A stretch of 64,000 bases of DNA. Source: Heterobilharzia americana (Eukaryota; Platyhelminthes; Trematoda; Strigeidida; Schistosomatidae). The DNA lies in NCBI GenBank assembly GCA_944470555.2, contig OX104134.1:99566701-99630700 (forward strand). Direction: 5' to 3'. The notes below the pieces were generated by a model. The model was not told the DNA's origin. It did not search any database and worked only from the letters and a program-made list of their open reading frames with translations. This document shows positions 51,101 to 57,309 of this stretch, piece by piece (position 1 is the stretch's first letter; every line of letters begins with the position of its first letter). The position numbers and the translations under genes are program-made.

Positions 51101-52523
51101 CCACCTCAGCGTACATTGTGTGACGAGGCAATCGGTGACTAGGCATACGTAGTACGTGTCCCAACCATCTCAATCGATGAAGGTTCACAACCTCGTCAAC
51201 TGACTTACCTCTTCTCCACAAAACTCTACACCTGACTTCTGCATTACTCATGTGGTGACACTACGGAATACAGCTTATACTACGAAGGCAACGTGGTCAA
51301 AAACCTGAAGCCTTTTTATATCTTCCACTTTCAATGGCCATGTTTCACAGCCATACAGTAGAACAGAGCGGACTGCTGTGCAGTACACGCGACCCTTAAT
51401 AGACAAACGAATATCACGGCGGCGCCATAGGTGGCGCAAATTGGCAAAAGCCAATCGAGCCTTTTGTATCCGTGCGGAAATCTCATCGGCAACTAACCCA
51501 CCGGGGTTGATCCTACTTCCCAGGTAAGTGAAGTGGTCAACACACTCAACCACTTCACTCTCTATCTATCACTATCTACCTCTATCTCTATCACTTCTCT
51601 TTCTATCGAATACATTATACTGGGTGATGATTGAAGGTGATATGAAAATCTGGACTATAGCCGGATTCAAACAAGTGACCACCACGAATTCACATGGTAG
51701 TCGGGAAAACCCTTGGTGATTGAAGTGGAATAAAAGTGTGGTCAGCAGTCAGACCCCGTAGCTCAGTTGGTAGAGCATCAGGCCGGAAACCCAATGGTTA
51801 CTGGTTTGAATTTCGCCGTGGTACAGATTTCACCTTCAATCATCGCCCAGTATGAATACTAGTCTGTCAAACTATGGCTCTCTCAGACAGTCAAATGATA
51901 AATAAATAAAAAATACATCATCACAAGGAATTACAATTTGAAAATGATTAGTACACTTGCACAACACTTACCATTGTTGGTTTCTGATGTAATCGACATA
52001 AGTGGAATGTGATCTTTTGTATTGATGTCAAGAGAATTGTTTCTTAATGTATTACCAGCAATGCCAGTATTAGGAAGTGTAATTCCATTATTATTCTTTT
52101 CATTACTATTACCAGTTGTGACAGGATTGTTTTCACCTATATCCCATGGAGATTGACAAAGCTGTCCCGAATTCAATGCAGACGGATAAGTTGTTGAACC
52201 AATTACAGTGACTTTCCCAACGAAATTCACTCGTTTCAAACGTGTTCTCTGTCGTCTTTCAATACGCTGAATACTAGGAATATACCCAATCCCGTGGTTG
52301 TAGTTAGTCCAGGCGTTTGTGTACTCATACTATCATTATTATTATTGTTATTATCATTAGTATTATTATTATTATTAGTAGTAGTAGTATCCGGTAGATA
52401 GGATGAATTTAGGGAGATGGCAGTTTGGAAATCTGACGGCAATGAAATTTGTCTAGCCTGCCACCATTCACGATCACTGGCGTTGACAACATGTAAAATA
52501 TCACCATGTTGAAAGGGTAAACC
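19078..52523 (-). CDS. dlg: Discs-large (DLG) family MAGUK scaffold, C-terminal half, six confident exons
   Basis: Exons 52523-51972, 44104-43961, 34141-33992, 32441-32218, 29632-29482 and 19382-19078 join with consistent phases and GT-AG borders, giving about 508 codons. In order they encode an SH3 core ([17 protein letters not shown]), a basic HOOK segment ([13 protein letters not shown]), a spacer, and a guanylate-kinase-like domain ([55 protein letters not shown]). This order and wording is that of DLG rather than MPP, CASK or ZO proteins. DLG scaffolds cluster receptors and polarity proteins at cell junctions and synapses through PDZ, SH3 and GK domains; the GK domain binds peptides and is not expected to be an active kinase. 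The GMP-kinase P-loop is replaced by GQLKDR, as in DLG relatives. The PDZ exons are not visible. Large introns are filled with retroelements. The SH3 exon contains a frame offset. Confidence 0.92.
19540..20215 (+). mobile_element. LINE-A 3' fragment in the last DLG intron
   Basis: A plus-strand frame at 19685-20134 stays open for 149 residues and reads the LINE-A C-terminal region: [59 protein letters not shown]. The 3' end is CATTAGGAACTTAACGGACAAATAGTATAATAAT. It lies antisense to DLG. Confidence 0.85.
20245..20330 (-). repeat. Short repeat family D, copy 3
   Basis: Minus-strand signature (ACGAATGTACAGCTTGAAAA.., CAGTGAATATCTT), placed between the LINE-A end and the Penelope-like fragment. 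Confidence 0.65.
20336..21350 (+). mobile_element. Penelope-like element fragment (RT end, GIY-YIG region)
   Basis: Plus frames read the second half of a Penelope-like element protein: [18 protein letters not shown] with [27 protein letters not shown] text (20336-20500), a thumb region, [21 protein letters not shown] (about 20800-20870), [18 protein letters not shown], then CIYQFTYSC followed one frame away by YIGRS, the GIY-YIG nuclease signature. The C-terminal region runs to about 21350. The usual VAMGSPLGP is changed to LAVESTLKS, and shifts and stops show it is dead. Confidence 0.85.
21351..21749 (+). repeat. Penelope-like element 3' tail region
   Basis: AT-rich sequence following the protein remnant. 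21351-21500 reappears inverted at about 25200-25340, and 21640-21745 reappears in the same orientation at about 25745-25860, including a (TCA)n run at 21687-21704. Confidence 0.6.
21750..21845 (+). repeat. Short repeat family D, copy 4
   Basis: TATATACGAATGTACAGCTTG, AAATAAATTCATTGAAACG, CCTGAATATCTTCTT, CAATGGGAATCAT. It abuts the left arm of the large palindrome. Confidence 0.7.
21842..22590. repeat. Large imperfect palindrome, about 740 bp
   Basis: Left arm 21842-22185 and right arm 22192-22590 are reverse complements of each other with indels. Outer ends: CAGTGAAACAGTATCATTGA (21861) against TCAATGATACTGTTTCACTG (22546). Centre: GATCTACTAAACTTAG (22170-22185) against AAGATTAGTAGATC (22192-22205). 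The centre has almost no spacer. It lies in the last DLG intron. Confidence 0.85.
22591..23369. other. AT-rich intronic DNA, nothing recognised
   Basis: No exon, repeat family or RNA gene was recognised. Confidence 0.4.
23370..23530 (+). repeat. Retroposon remnant shared with 31.72-31.86 kb
   Basis: Phrases such as CCCTCACACGCTAGATATGG.., GCTCATTGCCTA-like and ACAAATATGTACAAGG recur near 31770-31850. It is a short decayed interspersed repeat. Confidence 0.45.
23965..24035 (-). pseudogene. Degenerate hammerhead ribozyme copy
   Basis: The minus strand reads GCAGGTATATCCAG, then GTGACAATGAG in place of CTGATGAG, TCC-CAAACA-GGA as stem II, GAAAG, and a mutated stem I return. Order and spacing follow the intact copy at 5.6 kb, but the core is broken. 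Confidence 0.6.
24040..25195. other. Unassigned intronic DNA
   Basis: Includes a short direct duplication: GTAATTAGCTGGCGTATTCT near 24769 and GTAATTACCTGGCCTATTCT near 25039, each after ATCATCTTTATCTG. Otherwise nothing recognised. Confidence 0.4.
25200..25743 (-). mobile_element. Penelope-like element fragment, inverted partner of 20.95-21.50 kb
   Basis: The minus strand reads [17 protein letters not shown] and [25 protein letters not shown] as in the 21-kb copy, then the same C-terminal and tail sequence. The match to 20950-21500 is close over more than 500 bp, in opposite orientation, 3.7 kb apart. Confidence 0.8.
25744..25935 (+). repeat. Penelope-like tail piece and repeat D copy 5
   Basis: 25745-25860 matches 21640-21745 in the same orientation, and 25862-25930 is a family D copy (GATATACGAATGCATAGGTTG). 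Its orientation is opposite to the adjoining 25200-25743 piece. Confidence 0.65.
25936..27060. other. AT-rich intronic DNA
   Basis: A few words (CTGGATAACATTT, CTCATTAGGAT) resemble the palindrome arm at 21.9 kb but the match is short. No exon recognised. Confidence 0.35.
27064..27139. repeat. (TA)n microsatellite
   Basis: About 38 uninterrupted TA units; the open frame through it (IYIYI) is not a gene. Confidence 0.95.
27140..27995. other. Unassigned intronic DNA
   Basis: No confident feature. 27870-27960 contains phrases that look like LINE-B 3' text (TAGATATAGTGGGTTTAAAATTCTTGGTGATATGG) but too short to call. Confidence 0.35.
28000..29190 (+). mobile_element. LINE-B copy, near-identical inverted partner of 12.06-13.34 kb
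   Basis: Plus frames read reverse transcriptase pieces: [15 protein letters not shown] and [12 protein letters not shown] (about 28040-28140), a catalytic box changed from YADD to YTDN (28390-28420), [19 protein letters not shown] and [17 protein letters not shown]. The 71- and 98-residue segments are identical to the minus-strand copy at 12-13 kb. About 190 bp of the 3' untranslated part (present at 12.1-12.3 and 35.1-35.3 kb) is deleted after CTCTACAT at 29088. Confidence 0.85.
29482..29632 (-). CDS. dlg: DLG exon: distal guanylate-kinase-like domain
   Basis: This 151-nt exon enters in phase 0 after TTCTATTCAAAG and leaves in phase 1 at TCAG/GTGAGA. It encodes [20 protein letters not shown], a charged helix with [18 protein letters not shown], and the end ENWRFLSG. 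The DLG counterpart is QLYPIAIFIKPKSIEAL, then RRQTYEQANKIFDKAMKLEQEFGEYFT. The position immediately after the CILDV exon and the phase both fit. Confidence 0.93.
29780..30302 (-). mobile_element. Penelope-like element C-terminal fragment
   Basis: The minus strand reads [60 protein letters not shown], the post-GIY-YIG end of a schistosome Penelope-like protein, followed by a 3' region to about 29780. It stays open for 98 residues at 30264-29968. Confidence 0.75.
30335..30560 (+). mobile_element. Penelope-like GIY-YIG fragment, opposite strand to its neighbour
   Basis: The plus strand reads [29 protein letters not shown], then [24 protein letters not shown]. The YIGRT nuclease signature is intact over this short piece. 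It faces the copy at 29.97-30.30 kb head to head. Confidence 0.8.
30561..32217. other. Intronic DNA with a short SINE-like and a shared remnant
   Basis: 31430-31500 contains CACTTGGTAGAGCATCG, an A-box-like word, in a decayed context. 31720-31860 matches part of 23370-23530. A (CA)n run is at 31660-31684. No exon recognised. Confidence 0.4.
32218..32441 (-). CDS. dlg: DLG exon: central guanylate-kinase-like domain
   Basis: This 224-nt exon enters in phase 1 (the split codon gives His) and leaves in phase 0 at GAG/GTAGGT. It encodes [57 protein letters not shown]. This follows the DLG GK core almost residue by residue (TTRPRREYEVDGRDYHFV, KDIQDNKFIEAGQF, YGTSIQSVRAVAE, CILDVS). It is the best conserved exon in the window and settles the family assignment. 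Confidence 0.96.
32442..33790. other. Intronic DNA with decayed repeats
   Basis: 33140-33230 shares phrases with 13490 and 14180 (CATGCTTGTCAGCACCAG, AAGGCATATCTGC). Otherwise no feature recognised. Confidence 0.35.
33795..33970 (+). repeat. SINE copy, rearranged
   Basis: A plus-strand body with GGTTCGAGTT (B-box-like, near 33881), TCACCTTTAATCATCACCCAGTAT and tail GATAGTCAAA. Its 5' part contains an inverted A-box remnant (ACTACCAACTGAGG near 33828), so two copies in opposite orientation seem fused. Confidence 0.6.
33992..34141 (-). CDS. dlg: DLG exon: start of guanylate-kinase-like domain
   Basis: This 150-nt exon, phase 1 to phase 1, encodes [15 protein letters not shown] then [19 protein letters not shown] and ends at FTTCIL. 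It matches the GK start of DLG (YEPV..ARPVIILGPMKDRINDDLI..FGSCVP). The acceptor is a tandem CAAGAAG: using the first AG starts the exon at 34141, using the second at 34138, and both keep the frame. The donor is ACTAC/GTAAGTA. The nucleotide-binding P-loop lysine and glycines of true guanylate kinases are absent, as expected for a MAGUK. Confidence 0.92.
34138..34146 (-). promoter_or_regulatory. dlg: Tandem NAGNAG splice acceptor of the GK-start exon
   Basis: The minus strand reads CAAGAAGATCGA at the intron end. Either AG keeps the reading frame; the choice changes Lys-Asp-Arg into Asn-Arg at the entrance of the GK domain. Family knowledge says such tandem acceptors are often alternatively used. 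Confidence 0.6.
34142..34857. other. AT-rich intronic DNA
   Basis: Nothing recognised apart from the pyrimidine tract (minus strand) that precedes the GK exon acceptor. Confidence 0.4.
34858..35375 (+). mobile_element. LINE-B 3' end fragment
   Basis: It starts abruptly at GTTGTGAATCTTCATCGACTG ([16 protein letters not shown]) and runs through the complete 3' untranslated part, including the C/T-rich stretch at 35160-35290. It is nearly identical to the complement of 12098-12560. Ends in ATCTTGATAATGATGG. Confidence 0.8.
35376..37199. other. Intronic DNA, nothing confident
   Basis: A possible retroposon remnant is present near 35650-35810. No exon recognised. Confidence 0.35.
37200..40095 (+). 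mobile_element. LINE-A, most complete copy (endonuclease and reverse transcriptase, decayed)
   Basis: About 2.9 kb, antisense to DLG. Endonuclease text starts at [13 protein letters not shown] (about 37418-37460), continues with [51 protein letters not shown] (37690-37935) and NQIDF. Reverse transcriptase text includes [20 protein letters not shown] (38920-38980), a WRRI-like stretch, [11 protein letters not shown] where FDKAFDS is expected, [26 protein letters not shown] (39550-39580) and [13 protein letters not shown] in place of the FADD catalytic box. Part of the C-terminus is deleted near 39760. It ends GGAATCCAAGGGACAAATAATAATAATAG. Many frameshifts. Confidence 0.88.
40096..42334. other. 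AT-rich intronic DNA with simple repeats
   Basis: AGC/AAC repeats at 41806-41838, (CA)n at 41877-41892, GAAA-rich tract at 41990-42008. No exon recognised. Confidence 0.4.
42335..43020 (-). mobile_element. LINE-A 3' fragment
   Basis: Minus-strand C-terminal text ([27 protein letters not shown]) and 3' end (CCACTAGGAATCCAAGGGACAAATAATGAG). It is oriented opposite to the copy at 37.2-40.1 kb, with which it shares an intron. Confidence 0.8.
43021..43960. other. Intronic DNA, nothing recognised
   Basis: No exon or repeat family was recognised. Confidence 0.4.
43961..44104 (-). CDS. dlg: DLG exon: HOOK to GK linker
   Basis: This 144-nt exon enters and leaves in phase 1, with acceptor TTTTTTTTCAAG and donor CAAA/GTAAGT. 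It encodes a basic stretch ([14 protein letters not shown]) followed by [19 protein letters not shown] and a short Ser/Gly end. In DLG proteins the region between HOOK and GK carries a similar basic block (RKKNFSFSRKFPF in fly), the part that binds calmodulin and membrane-associated partners in the family. The alignment is loose, but splice signals, phase and position between the SH3 and GK exons make assignment to the gene firm. Confidence 0.85.
45450..47060 (+). mobile_element. LINE-B copy within left arm
   Basis: Plus frames read [30 protein letters not shown] and [21 protein letters not shown] (45560-45750), [17 protein letters not shown], then after gaps a [20 protein letters not shown] C-terminal text (46400-46520) and the 3' end near 47050. 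About 950 bp of this copy (roughly 45447-46398) is absent from the right arm. Confidence 0.8.
47060..48836 (-). mobile_element. LINE-B copy within left arm, tail to tail with the previous one
   Basis: The minus strand starts in the linker between endonuclease and reverse transcriptase ([21 protein letters not shown], about 48750-48690), followed by a Lys-rich hexamer repeat, [13 protein letters not shown], then [19 protein letters not shown] (47940-47880) and the C-terminal end. It is decayed by stops and deletions. Confidence 0.8.
48837..50689. other. Possible LINE-B 5' sequence, then unassigned DNA
   Basis: 48837-49160 continues on the minus strand as GC-richer sequence that may be the endonuclease end of the LINE-B copy, but no motif is certain. 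49260-50690 is AT-rich with nothing recognised. Confidence 0.35.
50690..51560 (-). mobile_element. LINE-B 3' half
   Basis: Two well-kept minus-strand frames: [18 protein letters not shown].. [19 protein letters not shown].. [22 protein letters not shown] (51553-51275) and [26 protein letters not shown].. [11 protein letters not shown] (51251-51069). The 3' untranslated part ends in a (GAT)n tail at 50692-50710. It starts about 410 bp past the end of the SH3 exon, inside the intron. Confidence 0.88.
51622..51900 (+). repeat. SINE pair: minus fragment joined to a plus copy
   Basis: 51622-51690 is a minus-oriented SINE end; 51690-51900 is a plus copy with A-box TAGCTCAGTTGGTAGAGCA (51759-51777) and B-box-like GGTTTGAAT (51803-51811), ending CTCAGACAGTCAAA only 72 bp from the DLG exon. 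Confidence 0.8.
51972..52523 (-). CDS. dlg: DLG exon: SH3 core, Asn/Thr tract and HOOK
   Basis: The acceptor is a T-rich tract followed by TGTCAACAG; the donor is AATG/GTAAGT. The first 28 or so codons give [24 protein letters not shown], which closely matches fly and vertebrate DLG SH3 domains. Next comes a low-complexity stretch rich in Thr and Asn, encoded by AAT/ACT repeats at about 52330-52394. The conserved end of the SH3 (GIGYIPS) and the basic HOOK start ([17 protein letters not shown]) then appear in a different reading frame, so one base seems to be missing between about 52299 and 52340. The rest of the exon is a Ser/Asn/Thr-rich linker ending in phase 1. Without the offset the exon would be 553 nt, which restores the expected phase. 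Confidence 0.88.
52330..52394 (-). repeat. AAT/ACT microsatellite inside the SH3 exon
   Basis: An imperfect trinucleotide repeat (ATT/AGT on plus strand) that codes for Thr and Asn runs between the SH3 strand WWQARQ and the conserved GIGYIPS. Confidence 0.85.
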
Positions 52524-52664
52524 CTGTTGACATAAAAAAAATAGAAGAAAATTCTAAAAATATATATATATACATTTACTCACGAGAAGAAAACAATTTG
52601 CTTCAATTGATACAGAAAATGTAACATTCGGTATAATAAGAAAATCTTATTATTCGAATTGAAA

Positions 52665-53035
52665 GCTTGTATAATAAGTAAGATAAGATGGCCAGAAAGA
52701 ATAAGCAACAAGGAACTCTGGCTGGGCAACGAACCAACCAAGAAGCCATCGCTGAACAAATATGTAGAAGGAAGTGGAGATGGATTGAGCATACACTGGG
52801 AACGCCGAGTGGGGACATCACGCGTCAGGCCAGTTGCTCGAGTGGAACCCAGATAGGAAGCGACGAGTTGGGCGTCGCAGCTGAGGGTGACATGGAGGAG
52901 ATCGTACGAGGAGGAAATGAGAGCTTCTGGGCTGTCGTGGAGCCAGGTTCAAAAGATTTCAGAGAACAGAGCGCATTGGAGACGTGCTACTGAAGTCCTA
53001 TGTTCCATTAGGAACCCAATGGACAAATAATAATA
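52665..53035 (+). mobile_element. LINE-A 3' fragment
   Basis: The plus strand reads WPERISNKEL, RTNQEAIAEQICRRKWRWIEHTLGTPSGDITRQ, ending CATTAGGAACCCAATGGACAAATAATAATAATA. It lies just upstream of the SH3 exon acceptor, antisense to DLG. Confidence 0.85.
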
Positions 53036-53629
53036 ATATAATAACAAGTAGTGGCTGAAATGTGTAAATTTTGGCTTAACGTGTCTTTATCCATCCAAAT
53101 GGATTTTAAACTTTCTAGATCATTATCCAACCATACAGCAGAACAATGAACCATTATTAAACGCTACAGAATACTATTTTAAACAAGGAAATATTATTAT
53201 ATGAAAGCATACTTAAAGTAGTCTATCCTACGTATTCCTGACTTAGAATTTCCTTCATCAGCATAGATGAAAATAGGAAAGAATTGGAACATAGTAACTA
53301 TTAGGCATATTAGGACACGTATATATACACATAGTAATAAAAAAGATAACTGTAATCTACAGTCAATCAAAATAAACTCAGAGAATCGGTGACAGAGACA
53401 ACTTGGGTTTATCACTACTAGAGTAATGATACTGACGTTGACAGTCACCGACTTTACGCCCTGCACTATGGCCTTAATCTGCCTAATTTGAACATATGCA
53501 GAAAACGTCTACCAGTCAGAGTAAGTGATGATTATTAATGTGGACAGCACATTGTCCAGTCATGTCCGTTGATCCAAGTCCACATAACAGTATACAAATA
53601 GCAATGACCAAACAAATAGTTGATATGAT
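53036..53629. other. Unassigned intronic DNA
   Basis: Nothing recognised; a minus frame at 53466-53197 (89 residues) has no motif. Confidence 0.4.
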
Positions 53630-53910
53630 TACACCAGGACACAGCCTATGCTACGAAGGCGACGGTAGTCGGACAACTTAAGCCTACACTCATGTCCTCT
53701 ATCTTCAGTGCCCATATTTTACAGCGATAGAGAAGAACAGAACAATCTGAAACCCAACAAGTGAATATCGCGGCGGAGTTATAAATGGCATAAGTTAGTA
53801 AAAGTCAATCAAGCCATTCATATCCGTGCAGAGATCCAGTCGGTCACTGATCTGACTTCCTAAGTAATTGAAGTGGTCAACGCACTCAACTACAGTTTTA
53901 ACCTTGGGTA
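53630..53910 (-). mobile_element. LINE-B short fragment
   Basis: Minus-strand text matches the segment around TYLGS..ARIQ..RRDI and CETWPL in other LINE-B copies, with heavy decay. Confidence 0.65.
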
Positions 53911-54354
53911 CTGTTGTGATTGATTATTGAGTCAATTTTTAGTCATCTGAAAGATAGTTTTTCCTTCAGATTTTGTTCACAACAATAGGTCTGCTGATTC
54001 CCATTTTTCTCAGTACTACACCTTAAAGAATGCCTTTACCATGTACTAGGAAATCTAATTTTTTTATTGATATAAGAGAATGTATAACCAGACTATACCA
54101 CGTAATGTCCACGGGACATAACACATCATAATTTAAGTCGATAGCAAGCACTCAACCTCGAGTTTCATGTAACATTACGACCAGTGATACCTGCTCATTT
54201 ATCCCAACTCGTCTTTAACTTGGTGGTCTGTCTGTACTTGGTGGATCAGTAAGGAAATTTTGACTGATTTCTCTCCCTCTTCGATAAACCAAAGTCACTG
54301 AATATCCATCTACATATTCATTACACGATCTGCCTAATTGTACATCTTAATAAC

Positions 54355-54376
54355 AATTATTATTATTATTATTATT
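54355..54376. repeat. (ATT)n short tract
   Basis: About seven ATT units immediately before the SINE pair. Confidence 0.8.
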
Positions 54377-54635
54377 TTGACTATCTGAGAGAGCCATACT
54401 TTGACAAACTAGTATTCATACTGGGCGATGATTGAAGGTGAAATCTGTACCACGGCGAAATTCAAACCAGTAACCATTGGGTTTCCGGCCTGATGCTCTA
54501 CCAACTGAGCTACGAGGTCCGACTGCTGACCACACTTTTATTCCACTTCAATCACCAAGGGTTTTTCCCGACTACCATGTGAATTTGTGACGTGTTAACA
54601 CCGCTTGATCGTATTCATACTAGCTTCTTAGTCAG
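54377..54635 (-). repeat. tRNA-derived SINE copy, minus
   Basis: A-box TAGCTCAGTTGGTAGAGCA on the minus strand (54512-54494), B-box-like GGTTTGAAT near 54461-54469, with the shared leader and tail. Confidence 0.85.
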
Positions 54636-54801
54636 TGGTAGTCGGGCAAAATCCATGGTGATTGAAGTGGAATAAAAGTGAGGTCAGCCCTCGGACCTCG
54701 TAGATCAATTGGCAGAGCATCGGGTCGGAAACTCGGTGGTCGCTGGTTCGAATTTGGCCACGGTCTAAATTTCCATTTCACCTTCAATCACCACCCGGTA
54801 T

Positions 54802-54803
<2 letters not shown>
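54636..54803 (+). repeat. tRNA-derived SINE copy, plus
   Basis: TAGATCAATTGGCAGAGCA (54701-54719) and GGTTCGAAT (54744-54752). Head to head with the minus copy; tail CACCACCCGGTATTC runs straight into (ATT)n. Confidence 0.85.

Positions 54804-54857
<54 letters not shown>
54804..54857. repeat. (ATT)n microsatellite at SINE end
   Basis: About 18 ATT units directly after the SINE 3' end. The IIIII open frame is an artefact. Confidence 0.95.
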
Positions 54858-54859
<2 letters not shown>

Positions 54860-55242
54860 ACAGGAATAGATGAAATGATGCACACGTGATTGGTTGAAAA
54901 GTATGAAGCCACTATAGAAAGTCATGTTAAATTGCTTTGAAATCAGCTTGTATACTTAAATATATAATGTCCTTGAGGAGACAACACCAACAATCACAAA
55001 TAACTTTGGCAATAATCACTCTGGTCAATACTCATATATTACAAGTCATAAATAAGGCCATATAATTTGGAAAGAAAACAAGTAACACAACTATTGATTC
55101 GATAGTAATTAGCAATTTAAATCAGGATACGATTTCATTTCATTTTCTCTTACATTTGTCCACTAGCACCTTAATGTGTCAGACCTACGCACCAAAAAAC
55201 ACACATATTACAGGTATACAGACACACGAACACAGAACCAAC
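54858..55242. other. Unassigned intronic DNA
   Basis: Between the SINE pair and the candidate SH3-start exon; nothing recognised. Confidence 0.4.
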
Positions 55243-55295
55243 CTGCATTATTTGTTTATCAGACCGAGCCAAATGATGAAACGTAGATACACAGT
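55243..55295 (-). CDS. dlg: Candidate exon for the start of the DLG SH3 domain
   Basis: This is a 53-nt open segment with a good acceptor (T-rich tract ending in TTAG before 55295) and a donor CAG/GTTGGT after 55243. It enters in phase 1 and leaves in phase 0, and phase 0 is what the next confident exon (52523) needs. It encodes 17 residues, CVSTFHHLARSDKQIMQ. In DLG proteins the residues just before GLPF..GDILHV are of the form YVRALFDYDP..DDGLPSR. Length, V at position 2 and a D..Q ending fit, but the ALFDY signature is very diverged. The splice evidence and location support it; the sequence match is weak. It could equally be a chance open segment. Confidence 0.4.
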
Positions 55296-55484
55296 CTAAC
55301 GATATGTAGAAAAAAATAATATCGAATTGACCAAAGTGTCCAACTAACTATTGGTTTTAGTTGCAGGAAAACGAAAAAAGGTAATTAAAAACACTACACG
55401 ATAAAAATGGCACCCGAACCAGTTTAGACAGTCTTAGCTCAGTATATGAGGTAGACAGAAAGACAGACGATAATAAACACAGGA

Positions 55485-55550
55485 CCTGGCATTACTGCAT
55501 AACAGTTCATGTTGGCGCACCGTATATCAGCATTTCAACCAATCTGTATT
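55485..55550 (-). mobile_element. LINE-B 3' terminal scrap
   Basis: The complement of the LINE-B end (ATATACGGTGCGCCAACATGAACTGTTATGCAGTAATGCC) only. Confidence 0.6.
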
Positions 55551-55554
55551 GATC

Positions 55555-55795
55555 GGTCACGGTGTAGTGGGCGTTACTGATAACAACGGATATAAGTAGT
55601 ATATATCGAGAGGGTGGCAGGAATCATAGGGAATTACCGGCAATGGGTAAGGTTTCTGCCAAGAGCAAATCAAGACAGAGGAGAGGAAACGAAGACATTT
55701 GCAAATGGCTGCGTTAGTGCAAGGAGTACCATATGTAACCACTACCATTCCAATTGTTCATAATAAACATTCTCTCGTCGAGTTGTCTTCTGTTC
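55555..55795 (+). repeat. Unclassified repeat family X, copy 3
   Basis: Very close to 10160-10485 except for a deletion between AGCAA words. Both copies share the end CATTCTCTCGTCGAGTTRTCTTCTG. Confidence 0.75.
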
Positions 55796-57309
55796 TCCAA
55801 CGGGAGTGCAACCAATTCCATGTCATCTAGTCCTGAGTGCAGACTGAATCCTATCTATCATATTTTTAATGTGGCAACCAAGCTACGAGGCTTAGCATCG
55901 CAGTGCACATTAGATATTAGTTGGTCCAGGGCTTCCTGTCGATTGCCTCTAACCAACTAACATGTTAAGTAATCACTTATCACAATGAAAAGTAAAGGGA
56001 AATGGAAGAAAACTGTAAAAAGTGGTGGGAATTTGTGAAAAAAGAGAATATTAAAATCCAGTAGTTATATTAAGATGAAGGTAATGTGTGGATGCACTTA
56101 AACCAATAATAAAGATTCCCAATGATGTTATCTACAGTCTTCAATCAATTGTTTTTGTTGTCACCCTGACTCTAGCCGGGGAGCCAACATCTCCTAACAC
56201 GACTAACACTAACAGTCAATTACTTCAGGGACTGATGATACTGTTTTCACGACCTTTACCTATACGCCAACGGACTAAAGTTAGAATGGCAATCACAGGC
56301 TGTCAATATCAGGATTTAAAGCAGGCGACATAAACGCTCAATTAAAGAAATCGAACCATTTGGAAAGGCATCCTGGAGGTAACTACGGTGACTACTGCTC
56401 CAATTTCGCTCTGATAACCACTTGTTTGTGACCAGCTCAAATAAGTACAAGCATTATGAGAGACATTGTCTCGCATGGCTTTCACTGATATAAGACAAAC
56501 GATACATGCTGTTCCTTCCTTCAATCATCCGAAATGAAATCGGTACGTGCCAAGCCGGAGATTACAAATAGGCATCGCCTACTCTCACCACACTCCCTAG
56601 TTCCCACACACCCATTCACTCCAACACCACATACATGCCTCTTCACTTCCATACAGTCGACACGCGCACTTTCTCACCTACAATTCAATCCATGCCTACA
56701 CAAACCACTCCACGAGAGACAGTCACTGCATACCCAGATATTCATTCATAAGAGGTGAATTTTGATAATCCAACACATTGGTCAAGTGATGTCAATCTTA
56801 TTTATCACACTCACATGCTGTATGCATGACTCAGAGACACATTCGACATCCAAGCCCACACATCCCAGAGTTCCGTGGAGTGGTGCTAGCTGCCCGATTT
56901 GGCATAGAGTAAGGACGTTGAAGTTTCCTACATGAAATCGATGACAGGATCTCACGAGACTGGGAATGAGGTTTCGATGGTTTTCATCGTTGCCAATGGT
57001 TGCAGAATGAGAGGTGTTCAGGAAGGCGTAACAGGCCTGATATCCATATCAGGAGGTCGAGGTTAAGGAGGAGACTGAGTTCGAGAGGATAGGTTATGTC
57101 TGATTGGGTGTTGTGTACTACGGAGGCGTGCGGGCAGTCAACACCTTTATGGTTGCCCACACCATGGAAAGCTATTCCTTCCTTAAGGTACCTGGAAGAA
57201 AAATATATGTATAACCCCATAGGCGATGGAATATACCCGATTGAAGCCTCTCAAGTACAGCATTTGACAGGTAATCGGATTGGGATTTGATTATGCCAAC
57301 GCCAAAGAG
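55796..57309. other. Unassigned DNA
   Basis: No named family, although the base composition of 56880-57300 (GC-richer) suggests decayed element sequence upstream of the LINE-B copy that follows. Short frames here have no recognisable motif. Confidence 0.4.

Noticed and set aside
51740..51825. Possible tRNA gene (A-box and B-box)
   Set aside because: Flanks and internal boxes are shared with several interspersed copies and the acceptor stem does not pair; it is a tRNA-derived SINE.
52279..52440. Small GT-AG intron to explain the SH3 frame offset (CC/GTCAGA to CCTAG/T)
   Set aside because: Phases fit, but it would remove the conserved GYIPS strand and uses a poor donor; a one-base indel is simpler.
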